64,000 bases of DNA, from assembly GCA_009103225.1 (NCBI GenBank), contig RHPI01002438.1, positions 366,750 through 430,749 on the forward strand, in the 5' to 3' direction. The notes under the pieces are model-generated. The model saw only the letters and a program-made list of their open reading frames with translations, was not told where the DNA came from and searched no databases. A program made the translations under genes and the position numbers. The first letter of the stretch is position 1. Each line of letters begins with the position of its first letter. Shown here piece by piece: positions 10,309-21,990 of the stretch. The stretch comes from Chlorokybus atmophyticus. Taxonomy: Eukaryota > Streptophyta > Chlorokybophyceae > Chlorokybales > Chlorokybaceae.

Positions 10309-10706
10309 TCAATTGGAGTAGTCATAGCCGTGACCATCGCTGTCGTAGTCTCCCATGGTGGCCTCGGTATTCTCCGACAGCTCGCTATCGGATGCAACGA
10401 GTGCCAGGAAGAGGTTGTAAATCTCCTCCCTCACGATATCGGGGAGATTGGGCACCCTCCGCATGCAATAGCGCATGCGACGGAACTTGTGCTTGCAGCG
10501 GGCGGCACGTACATTCTCCGCTATAACATCCTCTAGTTCTACACCAAGCCTGTCTATCTCTTGACGCTGTGCAGACACCTGCGTTGCTAGAGTTTGGTCA
10601 CAATGCATGCTACCAACAGATATCAGCAGCTTACAGATAGTGCAAGTCATACCTTCCTGCGCAAGTCGGCCACGGTTTGCTGCAGCTCTCTCACGTCGCG
10701 GCGCAG
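10309..10706 (-). CDS. Small coiled-coil protein, 3' exons
   Basis: Two exons join in phase 0: 10706-10653 (LRRDVRELQQTVADLRRK, preceded by a ttag acceptor and followed by AAG/GTATGA) and 10578-10309 (VSAQRQEIDRLGVELEDVI... ending in an acidic tail with a Tyr/Gly/Asp-rich end). The joined heptads give one continuous coiled coil, followed by a basic segment with three Cys (CKHKFRRMRYCMRR). The 5' exon or exons were not found. Family not recognised. It lies between the two 23-bp-core arrays. Confidence 0.45.
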
Positions 10707-10867
10707 CTAAGCCGATATGCACAAGCATGCATGCCAACAGAGACATACACAACCCAGAGCAAGCCTGCACAACAAGAAGAGGCTGGCCGTGCGTTGACTA
10801 ACTTGGTCAACACACAAACACATATGCACACACACATGCACAAACAATGAAGCATCTCAACTTTGTG

Positions 10868-11191
10868 CATACACAAACCAGAGCAAGCCTGCACAACAAG
10901 AAGGTTTACACACAGTGAGGTGGAATACCAGATCAAAGGGCGTGGCGGCGAGGGAAGAAGCATTGTGGGAAGAGAGACGGCGGCGGCGCCTTCGGAAACA
11001 AGACTACAACTGCAACAACCTTGACGCCCACATGCACACAACCGGCGTGGACGAGGGTTTCATAATGTGACACCCTGTCAAATCTCAGCCCATTGCTGAC
11101 AGCCTAGTGCGTCGGCAGAGGACTGAGAATTGACAGTCGCAAAGTCACCCCCGACGCTGCCGCCCACGCCGCTGATACTGCCGCCGACCAC
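10868..11191 (+). repeat. 324-bp dispersed repeat, copy A
   Basis: Nearly identical (I see one difference) to 20,911-21,234, in the same orientation and without gaps. A short partial copy of its first 26 bp is at about 10,748. The 5' end reads catacacaaaccagagcaag. No clear protein is encoded. Confidence 0.9.
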
Positions 11192-11614
11192 GCCGCCCGC
11201 AACTCCAAACCCTAATTCGTACCCGATCGGTCCTGTTGAGCGATTTTCTACTACCTGACACCCGCCTCTCAAATTGAGAGGCATGTGAGGGGTGTAACAG
11301 CTGGCCAAACGGCTGTTTGCTCAACTTGGTGCAAATAGGCTGCAATTTTTGCTGATTGTGGCGGTGAGTCTGACAAGCCTGAGTTGATGGGTAGCCCTGA
11401 TGGGTGTCATGTCGCGGTCACCCACGCCGCCATAGCCATGGCTAGCCATGATAGAGCGCCCATGTTCTTGTGGGCAATTCCCGTGCCGCCGCCGGTGCTA
11501 GTCTTTGTTGAGGAAGTCCCGTGCCGCCGCCCTCGCCGGTAAGCAGCTGATGGTCACGTGCGCTTGGAAGCGCTTGCTTGCTTGGTTTGTTTGCTTGCCT
11601 GAACATCTGTGCGT

Positions 11615-11670
11615 GTGCCGGTGTGTGTGTGTGTGTGTGTGCATGTGTGTGTGTGTGCATGTGTGTGTGG
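11615..11670 (+). repeat. (GT)n microsatellite
   Basis: Interrupted GT/TG dinucleotide tract next to the second 23-bp-core array. Confidence 0.9.
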
Positions 11671-11707
11671 GTTGGGCTTGTGTTGTTACTTCTCGTGGTT
11701 GGGGGAA

Positions 11708-11886
11708 AACGCTGGGGCAGCCTCGTGCGTAAGGCCTCTCGGACCTTCCCTGCGCCCTTGCACAAGTTGGTTTGGGGAAAACGCTGGGGCAGCCTTGTGC
11801 GTAAGGCCTCGGTGTCCTTCCCTGTGCCCTTGCACAAGTTGGTTGGCGCAAAACGCTGGGGCAGCCTCGTGCGTAAGGCCTTGGTG
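11708..11886 (-). repeat. Three tandem units (72 bp) with the same 23-bp core, inverted
   Basis: The reverse complement of the 9.1-kb core occurs at 11714-11736, 11786-11808 (one C-to-T change) and 11858-11880. Unit length (72 bp) and flanks (cttgcacaagttgg, aaaacgctg) differ from those of the 9.1-kb array, so only the core is shared. Confidence 0.9.
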
Positions 11887-12756
11887 TCCAGGTTGCATAG
11901 TTGCATTCTTCTTGTAAATGCGTCTGCAGTTGTGATGGTTGTGGGTGAGATGCTGCTACTACTACCAGTGGGGCTCGCAACATCCACACGAGTGTGGAAT
12001 TCGTAAGCCACATTAGCAGTAGTAGTTGACAACTACGGAGCTACAACTACTAGTTGTAGCTCCGCCTAAACAGATGTTTGAGTTATTTATTCTTTATTAT
12101 CACATACGCAATTTAGTACACTATAGTACACGAATGCAACATTATTCATTGTCATCTTTGTGCTTGTGACAGGCGGCATTTATTATGGTAGGTCGGAGAC
12201 AGAGTCGTGAGTCGTGACTGGTGTAGGTTGGAGAGTTGAGAGTCGTGAGTCGTGACTGGTGTCCGATCAGCACATTTGCTGACGTGTCCAGCAGAATGCA
12301 CAATCGATTCCATACGCACGGCAATACCCTACGCAGTGCTTGTTGCTCATGGTGTTGGCGGCGGCGACGGCGGCGGTAGGTGAGCGGCTGCTAGCGGCAC
12401 ACTTGTTTGTCTCACTGTGCTGCTATCGGTTTCATGCTCAATTCCTCATGACCATAAAGCACAGCTTTCTTGTAGACATGCAGGCAAGGTTCATGCATGC
12501 ACTGGCATTTGCCTGCTAGATTGCTATTCGGCTGGACTAAGTCATGTTCAGCAGGCAGGGAGCTGAACGACGTGCTTCGGCAAGGTAAAGTACGGTTTGC
12601 TTGATGTGTGAAGCACATGCACATATTTAAGCAACTGCAGTCAACTGAGGCAGTTAACTGAGGTTTCTGGTTGAACAATGTTGCGGTTGTGCACAGCTTG
12701 ACAAGCAGTTTGACCTACTAGTTTGACCTACTCAATACACCGGTGGAGCAGTGGTC
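11887..12756. other. No gene supported
   Basis: Noncoding. It holds a short duplication (gagtcgtgagtcgtgactggtg) at about 12,200-12,260 and an inverted stretch around tagttgtagctcc at 12,030-12,065. Confidence 0.5.
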
Positions 12757-15428
12757 ATGTCAGGCACGACGTCTGGTGGGCGGTCTAGCGACCTGAGTGG
12801 AGGTTGGGAAAACTTGAACGATGAGATCTGGGGCAAAAGTGCTGGTGCACCATCAGATGAGCAGCTCCAGCGTGAGTGGGAAAAATCTGAGGAGACGGCT
12901 CACCTCCGCGACCTTGAGACCACAGCAATGATGCCCTTGAAAGTGAGCTTACAATGATGTGCAAGTATCCACTGTCGATATCAGCATGTGCTGCCGGAGT
13001 CTGTCTCGATTTCTGTTGTTTGCACAAGCAACTCACACTGTTGATATTGTTGTAATAGAGCTGTAGTATGCAATACTTGCACTGTGCAGGCACTAAAGGT
13101 TCTTCATTGGCGTGGCCAGCATCATACCACTGATCGCCGCGATATCATAAAGCTGGCGGACAAGGGCCGGATTTGTTATGAGTACTGTCATTTGCTACCG
13201 GGGAAGACCCAGACGAAGCAGGACCCACTTAAGTTTGCTCTTGCAGTTACATGCTGGCATCTGCTTCATCCAGAGTTCCGTCCTAAAAAGGTTGGCAAGG
13301 TTGTGAGATTGTCACCAGCTGTCATGCAACATTGTTCAAGCGTGAAGGATTTTTGCATTCGGTGGCAGTCACCACTCTGGGCCTGGTGCAGGCAAAAATG
13401 ATAATTTAGGACTTTCTTACCCACAAAAAGACATATACCAACGCCAAGCACAAAGAAAGGCAGAGACAGAAGAGTAGGGAACGTTACAAGGAGATGATAG
13501 AGCGCGCTGAAGCAGGGGGGTTTGAGCGAAATCGCAAGGGAGCGCCCAGGGACAAGAACAACAAGGTGTGTGCCATGCAGTGACTGAGTTGTCTGTGCAA
13601 TGTTTGCATGTCTTAAGTGCCTTTGCCATGTGCATAATTGCAGGTCACAGACAAGTCAAAGGCAAGAGACAGCTCCTCGCTGCACCACTCTGCCAGCGAC
13701 GCCGAGAATGCCACCTCACAAGGCGAGCTACGGTTTGGTAAATGACTATGTTGAGAACGAAACGCTTTGTGTTTGATGGTGCCTTATGTATGCAGGGTGT
13801 GAGGTGTGTATGATAGTCCCTTGTGCATACACGGCGCCCACGCGTTCACCTCCCGCCAGCAACGCCAGCGACGACCGAAATGTCACCTCGCAGCGTGAGC
13901 CATGTTTTGCGCGTGTGGGCCGCTGCGGGAGGTACTGTGTATACATTGTTTTGATCGGTGCCTTGTGCGTGCGATAGGTAACAAGGAAGGCATTGCGCCA
14001 CAACCCACAAGGTCACCCGCTACTGGTTCACAGGTTAGATGTCTGTCATCACTACACGAGCAGCCAAATGCTTGTACTCTCCTGTACATGTCATCATGAC
14101 CGTTCATGACTGTTGTGTTCAGGCACCTGTCAAACAGGATGCTGATGTGCGTGATACCAGCTTAGCTCTCAAGGTATGCAACAACAACTGGAGCAAGTAT
14201 CTAACAAGCATATCAGTTTTTGCAACAGAAACCGCACCACATGTAGACGCAGGACGCCGCGAATGTCATGGAGCTCATGAAAGAGAAGGAAGGCAGAGGG
14301 CAAGGGAAGCGCAAAGTGTCTAGTGATGTACGCACCACTCTGCTTCACAACGAATGGCATAGCATTACGTTGTGGCTCACAATATGATGTGTATGCTGTT
14401 GGCAGGAGACTGAGGTGTCAAGCCCCCAAAAGAAAGCAAAGACTGTTCGCTCAATTCCGGCTCCCTACAAGTCTAAGGAGGCAGGCCCCTCGACTGGCAA
14501 GCAGGAGAAGATGTTGGATCAAAAGAGGGGCAAGCAAAAGGAGGTATGAAGGACCATCTATGTGCGCTTATAGGCTTTTTGGGTCCTTCTGGTGGCAGAA
14601 AAACTGTCACTGCAGCAGACTCGCATGCATGCCTATCAATTGTAAGCTTGATAACACGGCGTGCCACCTGGTTGCACAGGATGAGCCATCGTATTCAGAA
14701 GTATCCGAGACAGACAAAAGCGAGGACAACAATGAAGATGGCGCCAAAGACGATGCGAACAGCCCCAACGACAGCGACAACGACTCCCAAAAGGCAGGGT
14801 TTTTTGCAAGCGCTATACAGGAGAGTGCATCCGTGTATGCGTTTGCCAGTTGATGTGTTTGTCACTTGCATGTGCAGGAAGGCCTGAGCGACAAGGATGA
14901 CACTGCACCGACGATGAAGGTTGGTGATGAAGTCAAGTTGTTCATCGATGGGCGCAAGGAGCCAATAGGGGAGGCGCACGTAAGCGATATCAAGCCCGTC
15001 AACAAGTTTTATGGCAAGAAGATTTGAGAGGGTAACACGGTGGTCCAGTTCAGCCGCAGTCTTCACATCACTAGGACCAGACGTCCTGGTGCAGGGGAAG
15101 AAGAGGTTGTGCCTCTGCCAATCAGATTTAAGCGTGATGGGGTTGGAGTGCAAGTGACCCACTTGAGAGGTGAACAATGATTGCGTGCTAATTGTGCGTG
15201 CGTTATGACAACACACTGCGTCTGATGTATTCATGTGTGGTTGATGCATGTGCAGGGTGCGAGGCGGGGTTGTTGCTACTTTGGCCTACTAGGTTGATGA
15301 AGACCATCAAGGTGAGGGAGCTGCCAGCAAAGGAAGGCACATCCACACCGCGGGGGAGAGGCCATGGGAAGGGGAGTCGGGGTGGTCGAGGTGGTCGGGG
15401 TGGTCGGGGGCAAAGCAGCAGGAAGTAG
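12757..15428 (+). CDS. Many-exon, probably transposon-derived gene, RGG-tailed
   Basis: Short plus-strand exons with good sites: 12757-12942, 13090-13290, 13410-13565 and 13644-13737, then further pieces near 14,121-14,174, 14,250-14,320, 14,405-14,545, 14,680-14,790, 14,880-15,170 and 15,256-15,428. The N-terminus is acidic. Exon 3 is a basic helix (KHKERQRQKSRERYKEMIERAE); the middle is Lys/Glu/Ser-rich and disordered. A folded segment follows (MKVGDEVKLFIDGRKEPIGEAHV), reminiscent of a domain in plant EnSpm-associated proteins. The C-terminus is a GRGHGKGSRGGRGGRGG nucleic-acid-binding tail. One in-frame TGA lies near 15,026 within the folded segment. The gene ends about 700 bp before a CACTA-like terminus at 16,140, so it may be an accessory (TnpA-like) gene. 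Middle exon borders are uncertain. Confidence 0.5.
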
Positions 15429-15757
15429 ATATTGCTGCAGGAGATTTCCACCTGCAAGTGCAGCTCTGGGTAGCAGACATACATTGTGGACAGCATTGAA
15501 TGTGTTGTTGTAAGTCGGCTGCCATTCAGCTGACATTGCTGGGCTGGCTGGACGGACTGCTGTGAATATGATCGGTAGCACTGCATATATCGGTCTTGTT
15601 CAACTCAATATCACTTGAACATCCATAGTAACATTGACGGTCGTAAAACAGCACCTTACCATTGTTCCACTTCATTGCCATTGAATAACTACTCACATGT
15701 GGGACTTAGTGTGCAGGCTAGATTACTATGAGTATTTAAACAATACATGCGTGCATA

Positions 15758-15912
15758 TTCAGTGGTGTAGTACAGTTGCAGCACCACACCATACAGGGTA
15801 AATATCCAACTCTACTGCAAGTGAAAGTTTTGGGTGACTGTAAGTGGTGGTGTAGTACAGGTGCAGCACTACACCATACAGGTTGTTTGTACAGCTCCAC
15901 TGCAAGTGAATC
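15758..15912 (+). repeat. Subterminal duplication of the CACTA-like element
   Basis: Two about 75-bp units share gtgtagtacag.tgcagca and tactgcaagtgaa-type ends. Each contains a short inverted pair (ggtgtagt/actacacc). CACTA elements often carry such subterminal repeats. Confidence 0.55.
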
Positions 15913-16082
15913 AATGCCCCACATATAGGACTAGTGTGCAATCTCATTGCCACAGGCATATTCACCGACAATAACATTGAACAGGCTTTAACACCTTTAA
16001 GACCAAATGGTCTGAATATTCACCTCGACATGCAGGAGCCAGGGACGCCGTATTCTAGGCTATTCACCCCTGTTTTTGTTGA

Positions 16083-16140
16083 CTATTCAGACCAAACAGT
16101 CTGAAAATTTTGGAATCGGGGGGGCTCAGAATTACCGGTG
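16083..16140 (+). mobile_element. CACTA-like right terminus 1
   Basis: The end reads cggggggg.tcagaattaccggtg; its complement starts CACCGGTAATT. The end at 46,177 has the same layout (complement starts CACTGGTAATTTT, then a run of C, then a GTCTGAATA-like subterminal motif). No matching left end was found. Confidence 0.55.
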
Positions 16141-16154
16141 CCAGCAGTGGTATC

Positions 16155-17712
16155 CTATAACAGCAACAGCCTCAATGTCTTCCGCAATAGCTTCAATCTG
16201 CATAGAGAGCACGGATGCATGCCATATACCTTGTCCACTGCAGAAAGCTTCTCCTCAATCCAAGGAAAGAACTGCTTCGCCAAGGCGGGTGGTGGCTCCA
16301 TGCAGTCTCGAGGCTGAACATGTGATCTCGCATCCGTAGAGAATCCCGCCAAGCATAAGCCAACAGGTGCAGTGATGCTATCGATGTACGACATAACCAT
16401 GCTCTTAAGCGCCACATTATCATGCCACCGTCCTCCCTTGCCAATTTCTTCTTGCAACACCCTACAAGCGGAAGAGGTTGGGCACTCAACTTGTATCAAG
16501 CGAGCTTGATCATATGCTTACCCATGTAGACTGCAATGCAATGCTGTAGATACGCATAGTGAGTGCAGCATCTTCCCGGTCCGTATATCACACTTATAGA
16601 ACATCTGCTTTGCGAACTCGCAATGCGCCCCCGGACTAATTTGCTGCGTTCTTGTCTCATCTCCCTTCGAATAAATCAGCAGAGTGTCGAATCCTGGTGT
16701 AACGCTTGGCGCGTGCGCGAGCATGTCACTCACGGCCAAGCATGCTTACATTATTGCAGCACACATGTTGACAACACGGTACCAACAACACCCCTTATAT
16801 TATTAAAGATACACAAGGCCTAAACCATATTATCGTACCATGCTTTGGGATCGTTTAGGTCGGGGGGTTCTTCGTGCAGATGGTGAAACCGCAACCACAG
16901 CCATTTGGCTATGGCACTCAACGCATCTGTGCTTTTATCACGGCCACGAAAGCAAAAGGCATACTCCCAAGGTCCGGTCTGTCAACCACTACCGTAAGCA
17001 TTGTTGGTAAGCGGCATGTACAACTTGTCACACCTAAGCGAATGCTGTAATTGCATGTTGACGAGTCTTGTAACTGCATGTTGACACCTCATACCTAATT
17101 GCGTTTGCCATCGCGTGTCACAACTCACAAGCAAAACATGCGATCAGGTTCAGTTGCAGATGTCGGCAACCGCAAGCCGAATATGTAACTGAAACGGATT
17201 AATCTGCCATCATCGCCGCGTAAGATTGCTTGACGCATCAAGAGCATCAATGCCTTGCTCAAGTGACCTTCAGCCTTTAACATCATGGTGATCAAGCCAC
17301 ACGCGGATGCAAGCACATGACAGCTATGCCACTCGCCTGTACATGTGGTCACAGGCATCATAATCAATGCACATGTACAAGTGCAACGATAAGCGCCGAA
17401 ACTGGTATGCAGAGAGCGTGTCCGCAGCTGCATTACGAGCGGGATCCACAAAATGCCAACATGACAAAGTGATATCTCTGTACAATGTACAATGCAGTAC
17501 GTCATGTACAACTTGGCTTGCTTACTTCTTGCGCCTGACGTCTTCTGTCTGGTACAGATTGCGGGCAATACTGTGTATGGTTTCATGCCTTGACAAGTTC
17601 TCACCAAGGTTGAGGTAGAACTCGCCCTCCACTTCATTTTGGCATCTTGTAGTCCAGCCAGGTTTGTCTTGATTAAAAAATGGTCAACTAGCAGGCAAGC
17701 ACAGAATGTCAC
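16155..17712 (-). pseudogene. Possible Crypton-like (Ndc10-type) transposase relic
   Basis: Broken minus-strand frames. Recognisable pieces: FRGRDKSTDALSAIAKWLWL...PPDLNDPKAWYD (about 16,990-16,840), then MEPPPALAKQFFPWIEEKL (about 16,310-16,250), plus a Cys-containing leader LINQAKT-like KTNLAGLQDAK (about 17,660). The P-x-L-x-x-x-FFPWIEE and W-Y-D motifs resemble the NDC10_II region of Crypton-like tyrosine-recombinase elements. Frameshifts are frequent and no catalytic tyrosine was identified, so the call is tentative. Confidence 0.35.
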
Positions 17713-18560
17713 ACGGAACTACGAACCATATGTCGATGACATTGATAGTTAGACCAACATCACTTCGAAGCAGTCTCACCAACTGCGCACGCCCAATGCG
17801 ATTGTTCAAACGCCACGCAATAAATTTTGCCACTCGTAATGTGCGGTATTGGCCTCACACGCGCCCCACTCTCAATGGATTGCTGAGCACATTAAGCCTA
17901 TAATAAACAGCAAGTTGGATACACCATACCTACATTGTAAGACGAGACATGGCGCTTTGCCAACTGATCAACTTCGTCGTAAATTTTACATAGTGACTGA
18001 CAAGGGACTGAGGGATTGACGGGTGCCTGACCCTACCTGACGTAACGAATTGGTCTATAAAGGGACTTTTTAGGACGGCCGTTACTATTAAGCAACATAT
18101 ACCTACGGCAAGCGGTCGACCGATAAGTACAATCGGCGGCGGCCTGCCTGTGACGGCAACACTGCACATTAAGGTGACGGCCGATTGTCGATCGTCCCAT
18201 CTGCGAGATGGCGACCTATCTGTATAGCAGATAAGTCATGTTTTGGTCACATATAGTGACAACCGACCGTCGGTCATACCCTGACCGTCGAAAAGTATGC
18301 GCGACGGCCTGCATATTTTGACAAGCCAGTTATTTTTAATCCCTATCACGTGACCTTACCGCGTTTATTAGGTGACGGCCGATCGCCGGTCGTGCACTTA
18401 ACGCGGCAGCGACCTACTTAATGTGTGTCAAGCATGATAAGCAAGTGACCGCCGGTCCCTAAATGTCGGCAAGTCGGGACGGTGGGACCGGCCGGCAAGT
18501 TGAGACGCGGGTACAATGCAGCCGCCGTACTATGTGAATGGTACGAACAGTGCCATTGTC

Positions 18561-18594
18561 GCACTATCGTACCATACCAATGGTACGATAGTGC
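18561..18594. repeat. Perfect 15-bp hairpin
   Basis: The stem gcactatcgtaccat (18561-18575) and its exact reverse complement (18580-18594) flank a 4-base loop, acca. Further imperfect copies of the stem word lie on both sides (ggtacgaacagtgccattg, gtgccaatagtac). Confidence 0.9.
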
Positions 18595-19091
18595 TATTGT
18601 GCCAATAGTACTTTCGTTCTTACCATTATAATAATACGATAATGTCGTTGCGAGTCACGTTTTGACAACGCGTTTGAATAACTTGGGCTGCCCAAATGAT
18701 TCAAACGCTTAACGGCTTCAAGTTGAACAGAGCGTTAAAGGCGGCGGCGGTGATGGCGGCGGCGGCGGCGGCGACGGCTAACAGTAGGTGAGCTTGGTTG
18801 CTGTCTGACGTTATACTACGCGCAACACCGCATGCCATCTAACCACCCTCCTTGCCTTAAGGCGGCCAAGCGAGGCCAAGCTAGGCTCGATCAAGCTAGG
18901 CGGCGGCAGCGGCGGCGGAGAAGGAACGGCGGCGGCGGCGGCGGAGCTGGAGCGGGCGGTGCAGGAGCTGCAGCTCAGTACAAGGGTAATACTAGCAGTA
19001 GTACCTAAGGTAGTAGTAGCAGTGGTGGTAGCAATAGTAGTAGGTAGTCTAATTGTACTAGCAGTAGTAGTAGTAGCTCAGTATACTATAT

Positions 19092-19153
19092 TGTAATTTA
19101 TTTGTTTATTTATTTGTTTATTTATTTGTTTATTTATTGATTTATTTATTACC
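19092..19153 (+). repeat. TTTATTTG/TTTA microsatellite
   Basis: Tandem tttatttg octamers grading into tttatttatt. Confidence 0.9.
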
Positions 19154-19599
19154 TTTTGCGCATTCTTGCACAGCTAATGACGACAATCGCATGTGACACC
19201 AAATCATAACTGAGCGGTACCAGCAGGTACTTTGAAAGGTACACATCATTAATGGTAGGTACCTTAAGGTACCTGACAATTTCGGTCAATTAGCGTACAG
19301 TCGCCGATTCTTAACTGGTAGGTACCGGTCAGTAACTTGTTAGTTAGGTCAAGTCCCCTTTGCTTAACTGTTGAGTACCTGACAGGTACTTATTAATTGG
19401 GGTCAGTCCCTTTATGCCGATGGCCGCCAACTAATGGTGGCGGCCGTTATACTCAGATCCCTGTATCGAGATCGCCGGTAGACTGAAGGTCGACAATTTA
19501 AATGAGTATCCTCAGGTGCACGGCCGTTGAATATTCAGTCGGCCGGCAGAGGAAACATTTTGCGACGTTACCATAAATTGCCTGACTTTCTAATGGTAG

Positions 19600-20760
19600 T
19601 TGCGTGCAGTCTCTTCCGGACACTTTTCTTCTCTGCGCAGGCGCGCGCAAGTGCGATCATCTTATCGCGCACTCACCCTAATGACACCCCACCACTTGGT
19701 AAGTAGACACACAGTACACGTGTTGGTAAAACTGATGCATGCATGTGCACTTACAAACCAGCAAACTCGGGTTCTGTCTCATGCACTCTACCTCCATTGT
19801 CGCCTGCTACCATCACTGCAAGGAGGTCATGATCGGTAGCGATTCGTTCACCTTGTGTCTTGATACTGTTAACTTATCCATGTTAAAAAGATCGATGACT
19901 GCACGCCAGTTACAATATCCTCATGGCCCTTGCCCTACTATTAATCAACAAACAACAACACGAGAATCAGTGTGCAAGAAGTAACAAGTCACTTTAATCC
20001 AAGCGCTAACTATTGCATTGCATGCATGCTGACCATACCCATGCCTGCCTCTTCGAGTTGGCGTTCTGATTGAGGCTCTGCGTGCGCCATGATCAGTCAA
20101 CATGCTTTTTATCAGAGCATGCACCAAGTGCATCAAGCACCTTCGGCAGCCTCGTTATGCCTGTGCTCGCGTTCTGGCGATGCATCTTCGCTGTGCCGTT
20201 CAGCATTAGGCTCTGCACACACAACAGCAATCAGCATATTGTTGCACGCTGCCAACATCAACAGCACCCAGCACCTTTGGAGGCCTGATGACGCCTGATG
20301 ACGCCTGATGACGCCTTTTCCCATGATCTGTCGCAGAATCTGCACTGTGGAGTTCACCTTGAGCCTCTGCATACACGACAACCATGAACATGTCGTTGAA
20401 CGTTGCATGACACAAGTGTCTGCCAACACCTTCAGCAGCCTGGTTATGCCTTAGCTCATGGTCCGATATGCCACCCTCTGCGTCGCTTTCACCTTGGGGC
20501 TCTGCGTGCACGACTTCTCATAACAAGCCATCATCATCTCACAGGCACACTCAGCAACATGAGTACACATCCTTCGCTGATTGATCATGCTCTTGCCCGC
20601 GGTCGTGCTCTTGTGGCCCTTGCTGCCTCTGATCAGTCTCATGGGGATGAGCTCATAATCACAACATTGGTTAAGCAGCTGCACAAGCACACGCACATAG
20701 ATTGCACAACAACTGCAGCCAGGCATATAGCATCACAACCTACCAACGTTGCTCCATGCT
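19600..20760. other. No gene supported
   Basis: Only shadow frames. It contains three tandem copies of the 11-mer cctgatgacgc at 20,284-20,316. Confidence 0.45.
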
Positions 20761-20763
20761 GTG

Positions 20764-20909
20764 TGCACACCCCTCCCCAAAACGCGTTGCACTCCCCGCC
20801 CTCTCCCTCCCCGTCCCCTCCCCTCATTCTCCTCTCTATCCCCTCCCCTCCCTCTCCCTCTCCCTCCACCTCCCCTTCCCCTCCCCTCAGTCTCCTCTCC
20901 CTCCCCTCT
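20764..20909 (+). repeat. Polypyrimidine tract
   Basis: About 145 bp almost entirely C and T (ccctcccctccctctccc type), directly before copy B of the 324-bp repeat. Such tracts can form triplex DNA. Confidence 0.9.
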
Positions 20910-20910
20910 A

Positions 20911-21234
20911 CATACACAAACCAGAGCAAGCCTGGACAACAAGAAGGTTTACACACAGTGAGGTGGAATACCAGATCAAAGGGCGTGGCGGCGAGGGAAG
21001 AAGCATTGTGGGAAGAGAGACGGCGGCGGCGCCTTCGGAAACAAGACTACAACTGCAACAACCTTGACGCCCACATGCACACAACCGGCGTGGACGAGGG
21101 TTTCATAATGTGACACCCTGTCAAATCTCAGCCCATTGCTGACAGCCTAGTGCGTCGGCAGAGGACTGAGAATTGACAGTCGCAAAGTCACCCCCGACGC
21201 TGCCGCCCACGCCGCTGATACTGCCGCCGACCAC
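20911..21234 (+). repeat. 324-bp dispersed repeat, copy B, ending at an assembly join
   Basis: Same sequence as 10,868-11,191. It stops exactly at the single N at 21,235, after which the sequence is unrelated to what follows copy A. Confidence 0.9.
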
Positions 21235-21235
21235 N
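21235..21235. other. Assembly join (single N)
   Basis: One ambiguous base at the end of a high-identity repeat. Long-range order across this point is uncertain. Confidence 0.8.
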
Positions 21236-21475
21236 TCCAACAAGACTTCCTCTACCATCGTCCTGCACTCCATCTGCACCTAAACATCACCCTTAATCAT
21301 GTGGCAATAAAAGCAATAACTGGACAGCTGAAATGAGTGAGAAAGAGGTGTATCACGACTTCACCTGTTGCATTTGTCCTACCACCATCTTCGTTTCTAG
21401 CACTTGCTGCGCGCTGCTCACCAACATTGCCTTGCGTTGTACTTATGACACAATCTTGGATGAGTAGATGAGCAG

Positions 21476-21990
21476 ACACAAGCACACCACCACACACGCG
21501 CGCACACACGCACACGCACGCGCACGCGCACGCACACGCACACGCACGCGCACGCGCACACGCACACGCACACGCGCACGCGCACACACGCGCGCTCGTG
21601 AAAACGCACAGCAAGCACACACAAATATACGCACAACATACACATGCCCACATAGTCAACTTGCAAACAAAACCACACATACACGCGCGCATTGAAAACA
21701 TGAACAGATGCGCGCAGTCATACACATGCACATGCACATACACATGCACAGACCATGAACAGACGCATACAGTCATACGCAAGCCTACAAACAAACACAC
21801 GAACAGACTCGCTAGCGCACGCAGAGTTGGCACACATGCACATGAACACGGACAAACAAACAAACACGCGCGCGCGCATGACGCTGCAGTCACGCACTCA
21901 TAAGCACACAGGCACAACAAACACACATGCACATACACGCACAAAAACAATCAGACGCACACACACGCGCACAAACTCCCATAAAACGCA
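21476..21990 (+). repeat. CA/CG-rich low-complexity tract
   Basis: Alternating cacacg/cgcgca for over 100 bp (21,476-21,600), then looser acac/catgcaca to about 21,990. It creates artificial Thr/His/Arg and Cys/Val frames. Alternating purine-pyrimidine runs favour Z-DNA. Confidence 0.9.

Larger units (their letters stand above)
17900..19600. other. Noncoding stretch, no gene seen
   Basis: Dense in short GC-rich palindromic words (ggccgatcgccggtcg, ggccggc) and GGC-repeat runs at 18,735-18,790 and 18,900-18,960. It lacks any credible open frame. Confidence 0.55.

Noticed and set aside
12736-12745. CACCGGT word as left end of the first CACTA-like element
   Set aside because: Only seven bases match the right terminus, and it lies about 20 bp before the assigned start codon with no subterminal motif.
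20403-21113. 236-codon plus-strand open frame
   Set aside because: It crosses a polypyrimidine tract and the 324-bp repeat; no domain, biased composition, and copy A of the repeat does not preserve the frame context.
21297-21950. 217-codon Cys/Val-rich minus-strand open frame that looks secreted
   Set aside because: Pure artefact of the CA/CG dinucleotide tract.
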